Positions 17,865 to 27,400 of a stretch of 64,000 bases of DNA are shown piece after piece (the first letter of the stretch is position 1; the number at the start of each line of letters is the position of its first letter). Origin of the DNA: Pedobacter sp. MC2016-14 (GTDB taxonomy: Bacteria; Bacteroidota; Bacteroidia; Sphingobacteriales; Sphingobacteriaceae); the NCBI RefSeq assembly GCF_020991475.1, contig NZ_JAJMPA010000002.1, positions 124,001 to 188,000 of the forward strand. The letters are read 5' to 3'. The notes under the pieces are model-generated. The model was given only the letters and a program-made list of their open reading frames with translations, did not search any database and was not told the origin of the DNA. The position numbers and the translations under genes were made by a program.

Positions 17865-18998
17865 ATGGCAAAAGCTAAAAAATCTACCTTCAGGCGTATC
17901 AGTAACTGGCTGCATTTATGGCTGGGGCTATTTTCAGGCATCGTGGTATTTGTGGTATGCTTAACTGCCGCCGTATGGACATTTGGAGATGACTATGAAT
18001 ACTGGTTTATGCCCGGTCAGCGTATTGCGCAAAACGACGGAAAAATACTCCCGCCTTCACTACTGATCAAAAAATGCAGATTGGCTATCAATGCTACTGA
18101 AAGTGACAGCTTAGCCATTTTATACAGCTTAGAATACCGGGGGCCAAAACAAAGTTGCATCTTAAGCTATACAGACCGCCCCAGGGGCGATTTTAAAAGA
18201 GCCTACGTAGATCCATACTCCGGAAAAATCCTTTACTATTTTACTAAGGAAGATGCTGTTTTCAAATTTAACCAGTTTCTGCGTTCAGGTCATCGCTTTT
18301 TCTGGTTGCCTAGACCCTTCGGTAGTTATTTTGTAGGCACTTGCTGCTTACTGTTTTTAGTCACCCTTATTACAGGCTTCATTTGGTGGTACCCTACAAA
18401 GTGGAACAAATCAACCCGCAATAAAAGTTTTAAAATCAAATGGGGCGCAAAGTGGAAAAGGGTAAATATAGATCTTCATAACGTTTTGGGATTTTATACT
18501 TTAATTTTTACCATTATCCTTACTGTAACAGGTGTAGCTTTTACCTTTAGTTGGTTTAGTGATGGCTACCATTGGTTACTTACCGGAGGAGCGGCGAAAG
18601 CAACGCATGCGTCCAAAGGTGTATCAAATACCAACATCGTTATTAGCAAGTACCAACAACCAGATGATCAAATCTGGCGGCGCTTCAAGCACGAAGAAGA
18701 ATTCAGCATCAAATACCCTCAAGATCCAAAAGATGTGTATGTAGTTTACCTGCATCCAAGTGGGCATAATGAACTTACAACCTGGCACAGCTATGACCAA
18801 AATACACTTAACCTGGTTGGCGGTAGCAGTAAACAAAAACCACTGTCTATTGGCGACAAAATCCATGGTGCTAACTATGAGATCCATACTGGTGCTATAG
18901 GAGGACTAATTACTAAAATTATCGCTGCCCTGGCTTCTTTAGTTGGCGCATCTTTACCGGTAACCGGATTTATTATCTGGATTAACCGAAAGTTTTAG
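17865..18998 (+). CDS. PepSY-associated inner-membrane protein (XusC-like)
   Basis: The 377-residue protein has four membrane spans at about 15-42, 153-177, 205-230 and 350-372, with a PepSY-type periplasmic region after the first span (YVDPYSGKILYYF). Conserved His residues at the membrane boundaries (WLHLWLGL, SGHRFFWLP, DLHNVLGFY, IHTGAIGG) are a mark of this family and could bind heme or carry electrons. Related proteins are thought to reduce ferric siderophores at the inner membrane; XusC of Bacteroides is of this type. It completes the receptor-DUF4374-PepSY set. Reductase activity is inferred, not shown. Confidence 0.85.
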   Translation: MAKAKKSTFRRISNWLHLWLGLFSGIVVFVVCLTAAVWTFGDDYEYWFMPGQRIAQNDGKILPPSLLIKKCRLAINATESDSLAILYSLEYRGPKQSCILSYTDRPRGDFKRAYVDPYSGKILYYFTKEDAVFKFNQFLRSGHRFFWLPRPFGSYFVGTCCLLFLVTLITGFIWWYPTKWNKSTRNKSFKIKWGAKWKRVNIDLHNVLGFYTLIFTIILTVTGVAFTFSWFSDGYHWLLTGGAAKATHASKGVSNTNIVISKYQQPDDQIWRRFKHEEEFSIKYPQDPKDVYVVYLHPSGHNELTTWHSYDQNTLNLVGGSSKQKPLSIGDKIHGANYEIHTGAIGGLITKIIAALASLVGASLPVTGFIIWINRKF

Positions 18999-19052
18999 GT
19001 CTTTTTTGCTCTCCAACCAAAGTAAATCAATTTGAATCACTGTTACTTGTGA

Positions 19053-19116
19053 TTTCAAATGCAACAATGTTGAAATAAATTTTAAACAACCAGGAATTTG
19101 TTGCAATTTTGTTGCA
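19053..19116 (+). promoter_or_regulatory. Cluster of TTGTTGCA / TGCAACAA sites before the metal-uptake genes
   Basis: TGCAACAATGTTGAA (19060-19074) contains the dyad CAACA-A-TGTTG, flanked by TTTCAA and TTGAAA. Two direct copies of TTGTTGCA follow at 19098-19105 and 19109-19116, 11 bases apart. All lie just upstream of the small membrane protein gene and ahead of the TonB receptor. The layout suggests a repressor site of the Fur/Zur kind; the identity of the regulator is a guess. Confidence 0.4.
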
Positions 19117-19117
19117 G

Positions 19118-19462
19118 ATGAAAAGAAAAAACCACAGCCACTTCATACCCAAGCTCATTTCGGGCTGGCTGGTACTTTTCCTGATTTTCATCAATTTGCT
19201 ACAGGCCTTTCACCAGCATCATGAAACTACTGTTTCTGTTGATAAAACAGCACAGGGAGAGGAAGTATTAACTGATAATGAGCAATGCGCTATTTGTGAC
19301 TTCGCTGCCCATCAGCGTCACGAGGTATTTTACATCAGTAGTCAAGTTGATTTGCCTGTTCCCCTTCCTGCTGTTATAACCTTAAATGGTTCGCTGCAGC
19401 AAAGGATCTATAAGTTTACACTTCAGGGTTTTTCTAATAAAGGTCCCCCCATTCAGCTCTAA
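19118..19462 (+). CDS. Small membrane-anchored protein with His and CxxC motifs
   Basis: The 114-residue protein starts from the ATG at 19118 (the frame opens at a TTG at 19109, inside the putative operator). It has one membrane span (about 13-30, LISGWLVLFLIFINLLQAF), then HQHH (32-35), then CAIC (Cys57, Cys60) followed by FAAHQRHE. Such short proteins with one span and Cys/His clusters often precede metal-related TonB receptors in Bacteroidota. I do not recognise a named family. The Cys/His set could bind zinc or copper (inference). It lies 123 bases before the receptor gene on the same strand. Confidence 0.65.
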   Translation: MKRKNHSHFIPKLISGWLVLFLIFINLLQAFHQHHETTVSVDKTAQGEEVLTDNEQCAICDFAAHQRHEVFYISSQVDLPVPLPAVITLNGSLQQRIYKFTLQGFSNKGPPIQL

Positions 19463-19585
19463 GGGATGCTCCCTCCCTAATCCCAACCCTCCAACCTCTG
19501 GTTAAATTTCCTTTTTTACTTACCATTCCTTTAAATATAGGGTAGGTGTAGGCCTGCGCCTGATTTTTTAGGCTTCTTTTAATTC

Positions 19586-21991
19586 ATGAAAAGAGTTATT
19601 TTTTTCTTAGCTGCGGTATTGGTGTGCAGCTCTGCTTCTGCACAACTGTTTGTTTTATCGGGCAAGGTCATTAATATACGAGGGCAAGCTGTTAAAGGCG
19701 CCAGGGTTATTCTTGAGCATACTGGGTATAAAACCTTTACGGACTCACTGGGCAATTTTGCATTCACTGGCCTGCCTGCTGCAACTTATCAGTTAAACGT
19801 CCAAAAAGACGACTTTCAGTCGTATAACCGTGCATTATTGATCGGTGGTAAAAACCTCGTTGTTAACCTCATATTGCATTCCAAAAGCCATCAATTGCGG
19901 GAGCTTATTGTAAATGACAACCATATTCAGCATAGAAGAAATGAAGAATCGCTTAACATTGAGGTCGTAAACAGCCGGTTTATCCAACGCAACCTGGGCG
20001 GAAGCCTGATGAAAACGCTGGAACGCCTTCCCGGAGTAAAAACAATAGGAATTGGCTCCGGGCAATCTAAGCCATTAATCCGTGGTTTAGGCTTTAACCG
20101 TGTGGTTGTGGTGGAAAAAGGGGTAAAACATGAAGGGCAGCAATGGGGAGCAGACCACGGTCTGGAAATTGACCAGTTTGCAACCGGAGAGGTGGAAATT
20201 TTAAAAGGCGCGGCATCTTTCATGTATGGTGCAGATGCAATTGGAGGGGTTATAGATATAAAGCCTGCAGCCCTTCCTCAAATCAATACATTAGGGGGAT
20301 CTGTAGACCTCATCGGTAAAACCAACAATAACCTTTATGGCAGTTCTGTTAACCTCTATGGTAGAAAAAAACATTTGTTTTTCGATAGCAGGATAACCTA
20401 TCAGCACTATGCTGATTACAAAGTGCCTGCAGACACAGTTTATGTATATGACTTTGCCGTTCCGCTTTTTGAAAACCAGTTGCGTAATACTGCCGGAAGG
20501 GAAACGGGGTTGCATTTAAATACTGGATATGTAAACGATCATTTCAAGTCGGTCTTTTACTTTAGTAACATCAATAACAGCAGTGGTTTTTTTGCCAATG
20601 CCCATGGCTTAGAGCCGCGGCAGGTAAATACCGGGCAGCACGATGCCTCTGCCCGTGATGTCTTGATGCCCAGACAGCAGGTAAATCACTTTAAACTGAT
20701 CAACAGAAGCACGTACCAAACCGGAAAACAACATTTTGAGCTGGAACTTGGCTATCAGCACAATTTTAGGCAGGAGTTTAGTCAGTACGTTAATCATGGC
20801 TATATGCCAGCCGTTTACCCCGATACCATGCAGCTGCCGGCTGATTTGGAAAGGGCGTATGACAAACATGTTTATTCGTTTAATTTTCGCAATGAGATAA
20901 GCATGGGGAGGCACAAACTCATGCTGGGTTTAAACGCAGAGCATCAGGATAATGCCATTTCTGGTTGGACCTTTTTGGTACCGGCATTTAAACAAACTAC
21001 TGCGGGGATATTTGCTTACGACAAGTACAAAGTAAACGATCAGGTGCTGCTACATGGGGCAATTCGCTACGATTATGGCCATGTCAGGACGTTTAAATAT
21101 GCAGATTGGTTTCCATCGCAAGTAACGGAGGCCGGAAATACATATTCAAGATACCTGTTGCGCGCTGAAAATCTGGTCCGTAATTACAACAGCTTTGTGT
21201 GGTCTTTAGGCCTTAACTATAACCCTGACAGGTTCTTTTTCAAAGCCAATTTTGGTAAAAGCTTTAGGATGCCCATAGTTAAAGAGGCCGGAGCAAACGG
21301 CGTAAACTATCATTACTTTAGCTATGAGCTGGGCGACCCATCGCTTTCTCCGGAACAATCTTACCAGGCAGACCTCAGTTTGGGCTGGAACGAGGATGGT
21401 TGGTCTGTGCAGTTTAGCCCTTTCTATAACTATTTTCCAAATTACATTTACCTCAACCCAACTTCCGCACACAGTCCGGGTCCAGGTGGAGGCAACCAGA
21501 TCTTTCAATATGCTCAAAGCAGGGTAGTACGATACGGCGCTGAGTTGCAGCTAAAATATAAATTTCTGCGCGAATGGACGGCGGAGTTCCTGGGCGAATA
21601 CTTGCAGGCTGAACAGCGCTCCGGAGCAAAAAAAGGCTTTACACTTCCGTTTTCGCCTCCCGCATCTGCTTTGTTAAACTTCTGCTGGTCTCCTGAGCTA
21701 AATAAATTTTTTACCGGCACATACTTTTCTCTCGATTACCGGCTTACGGCAGCACAAAATAACATCGTACCACCAGAAAGGAAAACTCCAGGTTACAGGA
21801 TAGTTAACATACAGGCTGGTATTACAATTAGCGTAAAAAGGAGACAGGTTTTAATCAGTTTACAAGCGCAAAACCTATTCAATACAAGATATTTAAACCA
21901 CACCAGTTTTTACAGGCTTATTGAGTTGCCGGAGGCAGGCAGAAATATTGTCCTGTCGGTAAAACTTCCATTTCAAATCAAAACAATTTAA
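19586..21991 (+). CDS. TonB-dependent receptor, probable metal (ZnuD-like) uptake
   Basis: The 801-residue protein has a signal peptide to residue 20 (SSASAQ), CarboxypepD_reg-like domain (about 22-105), plug (about 125-230) and barrel ending VLSVKLPFQIKTI. The plug reads KPLIRGLGFNRVVVVEKGV, then HEGQQWGADHGLEID (182-196), then VEILKGAASFMYGADAIGGV. This acidic/His-containing plug is typical of the ZnuD-like group rather than of siderophore receptors. No STN domain and no sigma/FecR pair belong to it, so control must differ from its neighbours. Two His-rich lipoproteins follow. Zinc or copper uptake is the favoured role; the metal is not determined. Confidence 0.88.
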   Translation: MKRVIFFLAAVLVCSSASAQLFVLSGKVINIRGQAVKGARVILEHTGYKTFTDSLGNFAFTGLPAATYQLNVQKDDFQSYNRALLIGGKNLVVNLILHSKSHQLRELIVNDNHIQHRRNEESLNIEVVNSRFIQRNLGGSLMKTLERLPGVKTIGIGSGQSKPLIRGLGFNRVVVVEKGVKHEGQQWGADHGLEIDQFATGEVEILKGAASFMYGADAIGGVIDIKPAALPQINTLGGSVDLIGKTNNNLYGSSVNLYGRKKHLFFDSRITYQHYADYKVPADTVYVYDFAVPLFENQLRNTAGRETGLHLNTGYVNDHFKSVFYFSNINNSSGFFANAHGLEPRQVNTGQHDASARDVLMPRQQVNHFKLINRSTYQTGKQHFELELGYQHNFRQEFSQYVNHGYMPAVYPDTMQLPADLERAYDKHVYSFNFRNEISMGRHKLMLGLNAEHQDNAISGWTFLVPAFKQTTAGIFAYDKYKVNDQVLLHGAIRYDYGHVRTFKYADWFPSQVTEAGNTYSRYLLRAENLVRNYNSFVWSLGLNYNPDRFFFKANFGKSFRMPIVKEAGANGVNYHYFSYELGDPSLSPEQSYQADLSLGWNEDGWSVQFSPFYNYFPNYIYLNPTSAHSPGPGGGNQIFQYAQSRVVRYGAELQLKYKFLREWTAEFLGEYLQAEQRSGAKKGFTLPFSPPASALLNFCWSPELNKFFTGTYFSLDYRLTAAQNNIVPPERKTPGYRIVNIQAGITISVKRRQVLISLQAQNLFNTRYLNHTSFYRLIELPEAGRNIVLSVKLPFQIKTI

Positions 21992-22019
21992 TAAACAATT
22001 ACATATAAACAATAATTTT

Positions 22020-22730
22020 ATGAAAACAACAAATGTTATGGTAGCAGTGTTGCTACTTGCTGCCAGCTTCACTGCGTGTAAAAAGGATCAACCAGAAATG
22101 GCAAAGCCTACAATTGATGGGCTGGAAATAGGGATCGGCAATAACAAGCTGGCGCACCCTGGCAACGACCTGCACATTGAAGCTATGATTACTGCTGCGG
22201 GCAACATTAAGGATGTGGTATTAGAAATCCATCCCGAAAGCGGTACTGGATGGGAAGTTAACAACACCTATACAGAAGGTTTTGCTGGATTGAAAAATGC
22301 GGAATTTCACAAGCATATAGACGTACCAACCGATGCCCCTGTAGGCGATTACCATGGACATTTGAAGGTTACAGATGAAAGCGGGCAAATTACAGAAACT
22401 GAATTTGAACTAAAGGTGGTTGCTGACCCAACACTGCCTAAGGCTTCAAATTTCGAAATCGGGTTAAACGCAGCGGGCAATGATTTGCATGTAGAGGCTA
22501 CAATTGATGCTCCAAATAAAATAGCCGAAGTGGTATTGGAAGTGCACGGTACCAGCTGGGAACAGGAAGTGAGCTATAAGGATGTGGCTATGGTTGGCCA
22601 AATTACTTATAACCTGCATAAACATGTAAATGTTGCTGCGGCGCCTAAAGGCCATTATCACCTGCATTTAAAGATCATTGACCAAAGTGGCAAAGAAAAC
22701 GAATTTGAAGAACACTTTGATAAGCTTTAA
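22020..22730 (+). CDS. His-rich DUF4625 lipoprotein, two tandem domains
   Basis: The 236-residue lipoprotein has Cys20 (AASFTACKKDQ). The mature part is two copies of one domain, about 35-135 and 140-236. Each copy keeps the same histidine places: NDLHIEA / NDLHVEA, LEIHPES / LEVHGTS, FHKHIDV / LHKHVNV, DYHGHLK / HYHLHLK. This gives seven His per repeat. The fold is probably an immunoglobulin-like sandwich. The regularly spaced His pairs point to metal binding at the cell surface, handing metal to the receptor encoded 28 bases upstream (inference). A one-domain relative is encoded next. Confidence 0.8.
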   Translation: MKTTNVMVAVLLLAASFTACKKDQPEMAKPTIDGLEIGIGNNKLAHPGNDLHIEAMITAAGNIKDVVLEIHPESGTGWEVNNTYTEGFAGLKNAEFHKHIDVPTDAPVGDYHGHLKVTDESGQITETEFELKVVADPTLPKASNFEIGLNAAGNDLHVEATIDAPNKIAEVVLEVHGTSWEQEVSYKDVAMVGQITYNLHKHVNVAAAPKGHYHLHLKIIDQSGKENEFEEHFDKL

Positions 22731-22742
22731 TCCGGTCGAGGT

Positions 22743-23252
22743 ATGAAATCAAATTATCCTATGAAAATGATGACGATCAGAAAAACAGGCTTTTTTATGG
22801 CCTTACTGCTGCTGGCTGTTACGTTTAATGCCTGTAAAAAAGATAAACAGGAAGAAATTGATACCGCATATCCCGTAATGGATGTTAGTTCTGGGAATGC
22901 TTTTCCAAAGCAATGTAGTACGGTAAAACGTGGTGAAAAATTTACCTTTCGTGCTGGCTTTAGTGACAATGTACAGTTGGGTTCCGTAAGTGTAGATATT
23001 CATCACAATTTTGATCAGCATAGCCATAGTACTGAAGTATCCAGCTGCAGTCTTGATGCAGTTAAAACCCCGGTAAAACCCTTTCTGTTGATTAAAAGTT
23101 ATGCAGTGCCGCAAAATTTAAAAACCTATCAGTTAGAACAGGAAATCACCGTGCCAGCAGATGTTGACCCGGGAGATTATCATTTCTTAATCCGGGTCAC
23201 AGATGCGGTGGGTTGGCAAACCATCAAAGGTTTGAGTATAAAAATCAATTAA
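22743..23252 (+). CDS. DUF4625 lipoprotein, single domain
   Basis: The 169-residue protein starts from the ATG at 22743; ATG codons at 22761 and 22770 are possible alternatives and would give a more ordinary signal. The lipid-attached Cys is residue 31 (LLAVTFNACKKDKQ). The mature domain shares the DUF4625 pattern of the preceding gene, with its own His cluster (VDIHHNFDQHSHS) and YHFLIRVTDAVG near the end. It lacks the paired YHxHLK of its neighbour. It starts 12 bases after that gene and is followed by a strong hairpin that closes the cluster. Likely a second surface metal-binding partner of the receptor. Confidence 0.75.
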   Translation: MKSNYPMKMMTIRKTGFFMALLLLAVTFNACKKDKQEEIDTAYPVMDVSSGNAFPKQCSTVKRGEKFTFRAGFSDNVQLGSVSVDIHHNFDQHSHSTEVSSCSLDAVKTPVKPFLLIKSYAVPQNLKTYQLEQEITVPADVDPGDYHFLIRVTDAVGWQTIKGLSIKIN

Positions 23253-23263
23253 TTTTTAAACCA

Positions 23264-23297
23264 ATTTATAGGGCTGCCTGCGGGCGGCTCTATAAAT
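23264..23297 (+). terminator. Bidirectional-looking terminator hairpin
   Basis: A 15-pair stem (23264-23278 with 23283-23297, two G-T pairs) with a four-base loop TGCG. The GC core is flanked by ATTTATA/TATAAAT. It lies 12 bases after the stop of the DUF4625 gene and marks the end of the metal-uptake cluster. Confidence 0.65.
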
Positions 23298-23604
23298 AAT
23301 TGATTGTTAAATTCCTATAAGTGAGTAAGGGAATCAGAGCGCTCAATACTCATAATGTGCACTGAACATGTCCCAGCCACATCCATATCTGTTGCGGTTG
23401 TGTGGGAGGCTAGGAATATATGTCTCTAAACGGTGGGATCTCTGGGTAAGCGCAATCAGAGACTAAATAGGGGTGCTTAAGGCTTAGGAAGTATACACAA
23501 ATTGAATAATTTTATTTCAAGATCGATGGGAACTTCAGGAAAAGCTTGAGAAATAATCCAGTCAACAAAGCGCAACAGTCAGATAGTCTGCTAAATTCAT
23601 AAAA
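23298..23604. other. Non-coding stretch between the metal cluster and the xylan locus
   Basis: There is no open frame with a plausible start. The only local structure is short: TCTCTG/CAGAGA can pair around 23440-23463. I see no tRNA or known riboswitch signature. Confidence 0.4.
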
Positions 23605-23641
23605 TAGAACATTTGTAGGCTTTATTTAAACAAATGTTCTA
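23605..23641 (+). promoter_or_regulatory. Perfect 12-bp inverted repeat upstream of the xylan locus
   Basis: TAGAACATTTGT (23605-23616) and ACAAATGTTCTA (23630-23641) are perfect reverse complements, 13 bases apart. It lies 65 bases before the first gene of the xylan locus. The position and arm length suit an operator or activator site for the hybrid two-component regulator or the LacI protein encoded downstream; an RNA hairpin is also possible. Confidence 0.5.
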
Positions 23642-23706
23642 CCGTTCAAAAGGTGCCGGTAATATCTTTGATGAACCAAATACCGATTACAAAATCAATA
23701 AACCAA

Positions 23707-24333
23707 ATGAACAATATGAAAATTTTAGTGGCAAGTTGCATGATTGCAGCATCTGCTTTATCTCTAAAAGCGCAAGAGAAATCAATAATCGTTGAAGCGG
23801 AATCCGGGAAAGCTGGAAGCCAGTGGGAAACAAAATCTGAGCTGGGAATGGACTTTATTACCGTAAAGTCTGATGGGCTAAGTCCCGATCATCCCGACAA
23901 TGAAGATCGGGTAGTGACGTACAAGGTTACGTTTCCAAAGCCGGGAATTTACAATCTCTATGCAAGAATTAGGGTGGGGGCTAGTGGGCCAAAGGACGAT
24001 AGTTTTTATACATCAGAGAGTTTTGGTGAGATCAGCTACGAGAACCAATCTTCATGGACTACTTTTAACGGACTCTTTAATAAAGGCTATAAAAGTTCTG
24101 ATGCTGCCGCTGTAGTGGATGAAGCTGGAGCTGCAGGGACTAAAGAATGGAAATGGATTAAACTAACCGGCTTTAGCAGTATGGAAAAGGGACTCCCTTA
24201 TAAAGTAAAGGAGAATGCCCTAACACAAATTTTTAAACTTGGTGCCAGAGAGGATGGGATAGATATTGATAAGTTTGTTTTTAGCCCGTCCAAACAGGAT
24301 ATGACCGTTCAAGCCCTTAACGCTGCTGAATAA
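23707..24333 (+). CDS. Secreted carbohydrate-binding-module-like protein (CBM6/CBM35-like)
   Basis: The protein has 208 residues from the ATG at 23707 (another at 23716). Earlier in-frame ATGs back to 23653 would add an unlikely hydrophilic leader before the signal peptide ILVASCMIAASALSLKAQ. The mature part opens with IIVEAESGKAGSQWE and continues RVVTYKVTFPKPGIYNLYAR, ending GIDIDKFVFSP. This is the pattern of CBM6/CBM35-type sandwich domains. There is no catalytic domain, so it is a free binding module or the remnant of a larger enzyme. It lies 132 bases upstream of SusC with an imperfect hairpin between. Xylan or glucuronate binding is inferred from the locus. Confidence 0.6.
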   Translation: MNNMKILVASCMIAASALSLKAQEKSIIVEAESGKAGSQWETKSELGMDFITVKSDGLSPDHPDNEDRVVTYKVTFPKPGIYNLYARIRVGASGPKDDSFYTSESFGEISYENQSSWTTFNGLFNKGYKSSDAAAVVDEAGAAGTKEWKWIKLTGFSSMEKGLPYKVKENALTQIFKLGAREDGIDIDKFVFSPSKQDMTVQALNAAE

Positions 24334-24364
24334 GAAAACGCTACTACTAAAATAATGTGCTCGG

Positions 24365-24392
24365 TTCATGGCAAGGTTTCCTTTGTCATGAA
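24365..24392 (+). other. Imperfect hairpin between CBM-like gene and SusC
   Basis: TTCATGGCAAGG (24365-24376) pairs with CCTTTGTCATGAA (24380-24392) around a TTT loop, with one G-T pair and one bulge. No T run follows, so it is more likely a processing or stabilising element than a terminator. Confidence 0.4.
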
Positions 24393-24465
24393 TTAAATGA
24401 TCAAGAGCTCAAAACGAGGTGTTAAGGATGAAAATTCTTAATGTCAAATAAGTAAATAACCAAAT

Positions 24466-27400
24466 ATGAAAAACCTAAAACGATTGTTGATACTGGTAGG
24501 TATCCTTTTTCTTCAGGCTATTCCAACCTTAGTAGCGGCTCAAACTGTTATTAATGGAGTTGTACTGGACGAGACGGGAAAGCCTTTGCCAAGCGCGGTG
24601 ATTAAACTAAAAGGCGGCAATAAAAGTAGTGTGACCAATGAAAACGGTGAATTCCGAATCCCTGTACCTCAGAACATTAAAACGATTACAGTAACTTTCC
24701 TGGGCTATCACGATCAGGACGTGTCTGTAAATGGCACTAAAAATCTTACTGTAAAAATGCTGCCTAATCTTCGCAAGCTAGATGAGGTAGTAGTGATCGG
24801 CTATGGAACCCAAAAAAAATCTGATGTTACCGGCGCTATTGGCTCTGTTGATCAGGAAACCATTGCTAAATCCGGGGTTACCTCTATAGAGCAGGTTTTG
24901 CAGGGACGCATTGCCGGCGTTCAAATGACAACCAATTCGGGGATGCCTGGCGGTGGAACTTCTATTCAAATCAGGGGATTAAATTCTATCAATTCAACCA
25001 ATGAACCTATTTATGTAATTGACGGCGTAATTATCGCCTCCGGAACAGGACAATACACCACTAACGCATTTGCCTTTATTAATCCTGCAGATATCGAATC
25101 CATTGAAGTACTTAAAGATGCTTCAGCAACAGCTATTTACGGATCTCAAGGTGCCAATGGAGTTATCTTAATCACAACTAAAAAAGGTAATTCAGGTATG
25201 CCAAGAATTACGATAGATGCTAAATATGGCGTTCAAAGTCTTCAGAAATATTTGGATATGACTAATTTGAGGGAATACGCTCAGCATGCCAATGACCGTG
25301 CAATTTTCTTAGGCCAGGCAATCAACCCTAATTTTTCAAACCCTTCTTTACTTGGGACCGGAACGGATTGGCAGAGGGAGATTTTTCGCCCGGCCGCGAT
25401 GAGTAATTTTAATTTCTCTGCCTCAGGCGGAACAGATGTTACAACCTATGTCATTTCGGGAAGTTACCTAAACCAGGAGGGCGCCTCGGCTGGTTCGGGA
25501 TTTAACCGTTTCACTTTTTCCACAGGTATAGATTCCAAAATAAAGCCCTGGGCAAAGTTGGCTGGAAAGCTAACACTAAGCCGTACCGATCAATTGGCCT
25601 CTATTGCAGAATGGAATATTATCAATAGTGCGGTTAGGCAATCGCCATCTGTGCCCGTCAGAAATCTCGACGGAACTTATGGAGGACCTGAGGACTTAAA
25701 TGATCAACTTTCAAATCCATTGGCCATTGCGGAACTTTTGGACCGCGGCAATAAGAAGCTGAATGTATTGGGCAATGTGTCTTTAGATGTTACTCCTTAT
25801 AAATGGCTCTCTCTCAAAACTGAATTTGCAACCAATCTGGACAATGATCAGGGCAGGCGATTCATTCCAACTTATACATTGGGTGCCAGGGTAAATTCGC
25901 TCATAGAAAATCAGCAAACCCAACGGTATTCCAGCAACTGGAGTTGGAGAAATCTGGCTACATTCAAATATACCTTCAATAAAAAACACAACATTAATGC
26001 AGTTTTGGGACATGAAATGACAGAAAGGTATTCAAATTCCTTATCTGGATTGCGTTATGGAGGAAGCAACGACTTACGCGACCTTGATGCAGGAGATATC
26101 ATCAATTCTCTTCCTACTGGTAGTACCAATTATACAAAGTTCAACTCCGTTTTCGGGCGTTTAAATTATACCTTGAATAACCGATACATCTTAACCAGTA
26201 CCCTGCGGTATGATGGCTCATCTAATTTTGCAGAGGGCAAGCGATGGGGCCTTTTTCCTTCTGCAGCATTTGCATGGCGAGTTTCGCAAGAGTCATTTAT
26301 GAAAAACATAACTGAAATTAGCAATTTGAAGCTCCGGTTTGGTTATGGAAAGGTTGGGAATTCAAACATCAGGCAATTTGCTTATGCGGCTATGCTTGCA
26401 AATGTACCAACTATATGGGGCACAGGCCAGGTTGTGGCTAATGTTCCCAATGCCGATGTTACCTGGGAAAGTACCTCATCCTTCAATTTGGGTTTAGACC
26501 TGGGTTTGTTTAAGAATAAAATAGACCTGGTTGTTGATTTGTATACAAAACGTACGGATGATTTGCTCCTTTCTTTAAACCTACCCGCAATTACTGGTAC
26601 AGCCGGTGTTGGAAGTGCAAGTTCTCCCTGGGGAAATGTAGGCTCTATGGAAAACAGGGGTGTTGAAGTTGCACTCAAAACGCAGAACCTGACCAGGAAA
26701 AACTTTAGCTGGAGTTCCAATATCGTGTTCACGGCCAACCGCAACCGGGTCCTTCAATTGAATGCCGAATCCGCCATTATCAATAAGACTTATCAGCTAA
26801 GCGGAAGTGACATCATTGTAACCCGCACGCAACCAGGACGGTCAATAGGTGAGTTTTATGCTTATAAAACAATTGGCAGGATTAATTCTGCGGCAGATAT
26901 TTACGACGCTGATGGTAAAGTGAAAATTGCAATTCCAGAGGGACAAATTATTGACCAGACCAATGGTATCGGTGTTGGCGACCTAATTTGGGATGATTTT
27001 AACCAGGACGGCGTAATCAATGAAAAGGACAGGCAATTTGTAGGTTCACCACTTCCAAAATTCACATTAGGACTGGGAAATAATTTTACCTATAAAAACT
27101 TCGATTTTAGTATTTTCTTCCAGGGATCGTACGGAAATAAGGTGATGAATTTTTTAAACCTTAATATTGACGACCCGAACTTAAATTTTGGTAACCTAAC
27201 CAGAAGAGCAGGGGTTGATTATGCGAGGGTAAGTTTGATAAATCCTTCAGGCTCGGCCACTGACATCAATAATTTGATTGTTACCGGCGGAGACGATTCG
27301 ATGCCGAGACTGTCAAGAAATAACATCAATTCAAATAACCGATTGTCTTCCAGATTTGTTGAAGATGGTTCTTACATACGTCTTCAAACTTTAAATCTTG

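Noticed and set aside
23298..23604. Structured RNA in the gap before the xylan locus
   Set aside because: Only short, alternative stems (TCTCTG/CAGAGA) can be drawn; no recognised RNA family features are present.
23653..23706. Longer N-terminus for the CBM-like protein from the ATG at 23653
   Set aside because: It would put about 18 polar residues in front of a clear signal peptide, so the ATG at 23707 or 23716 is preferred.
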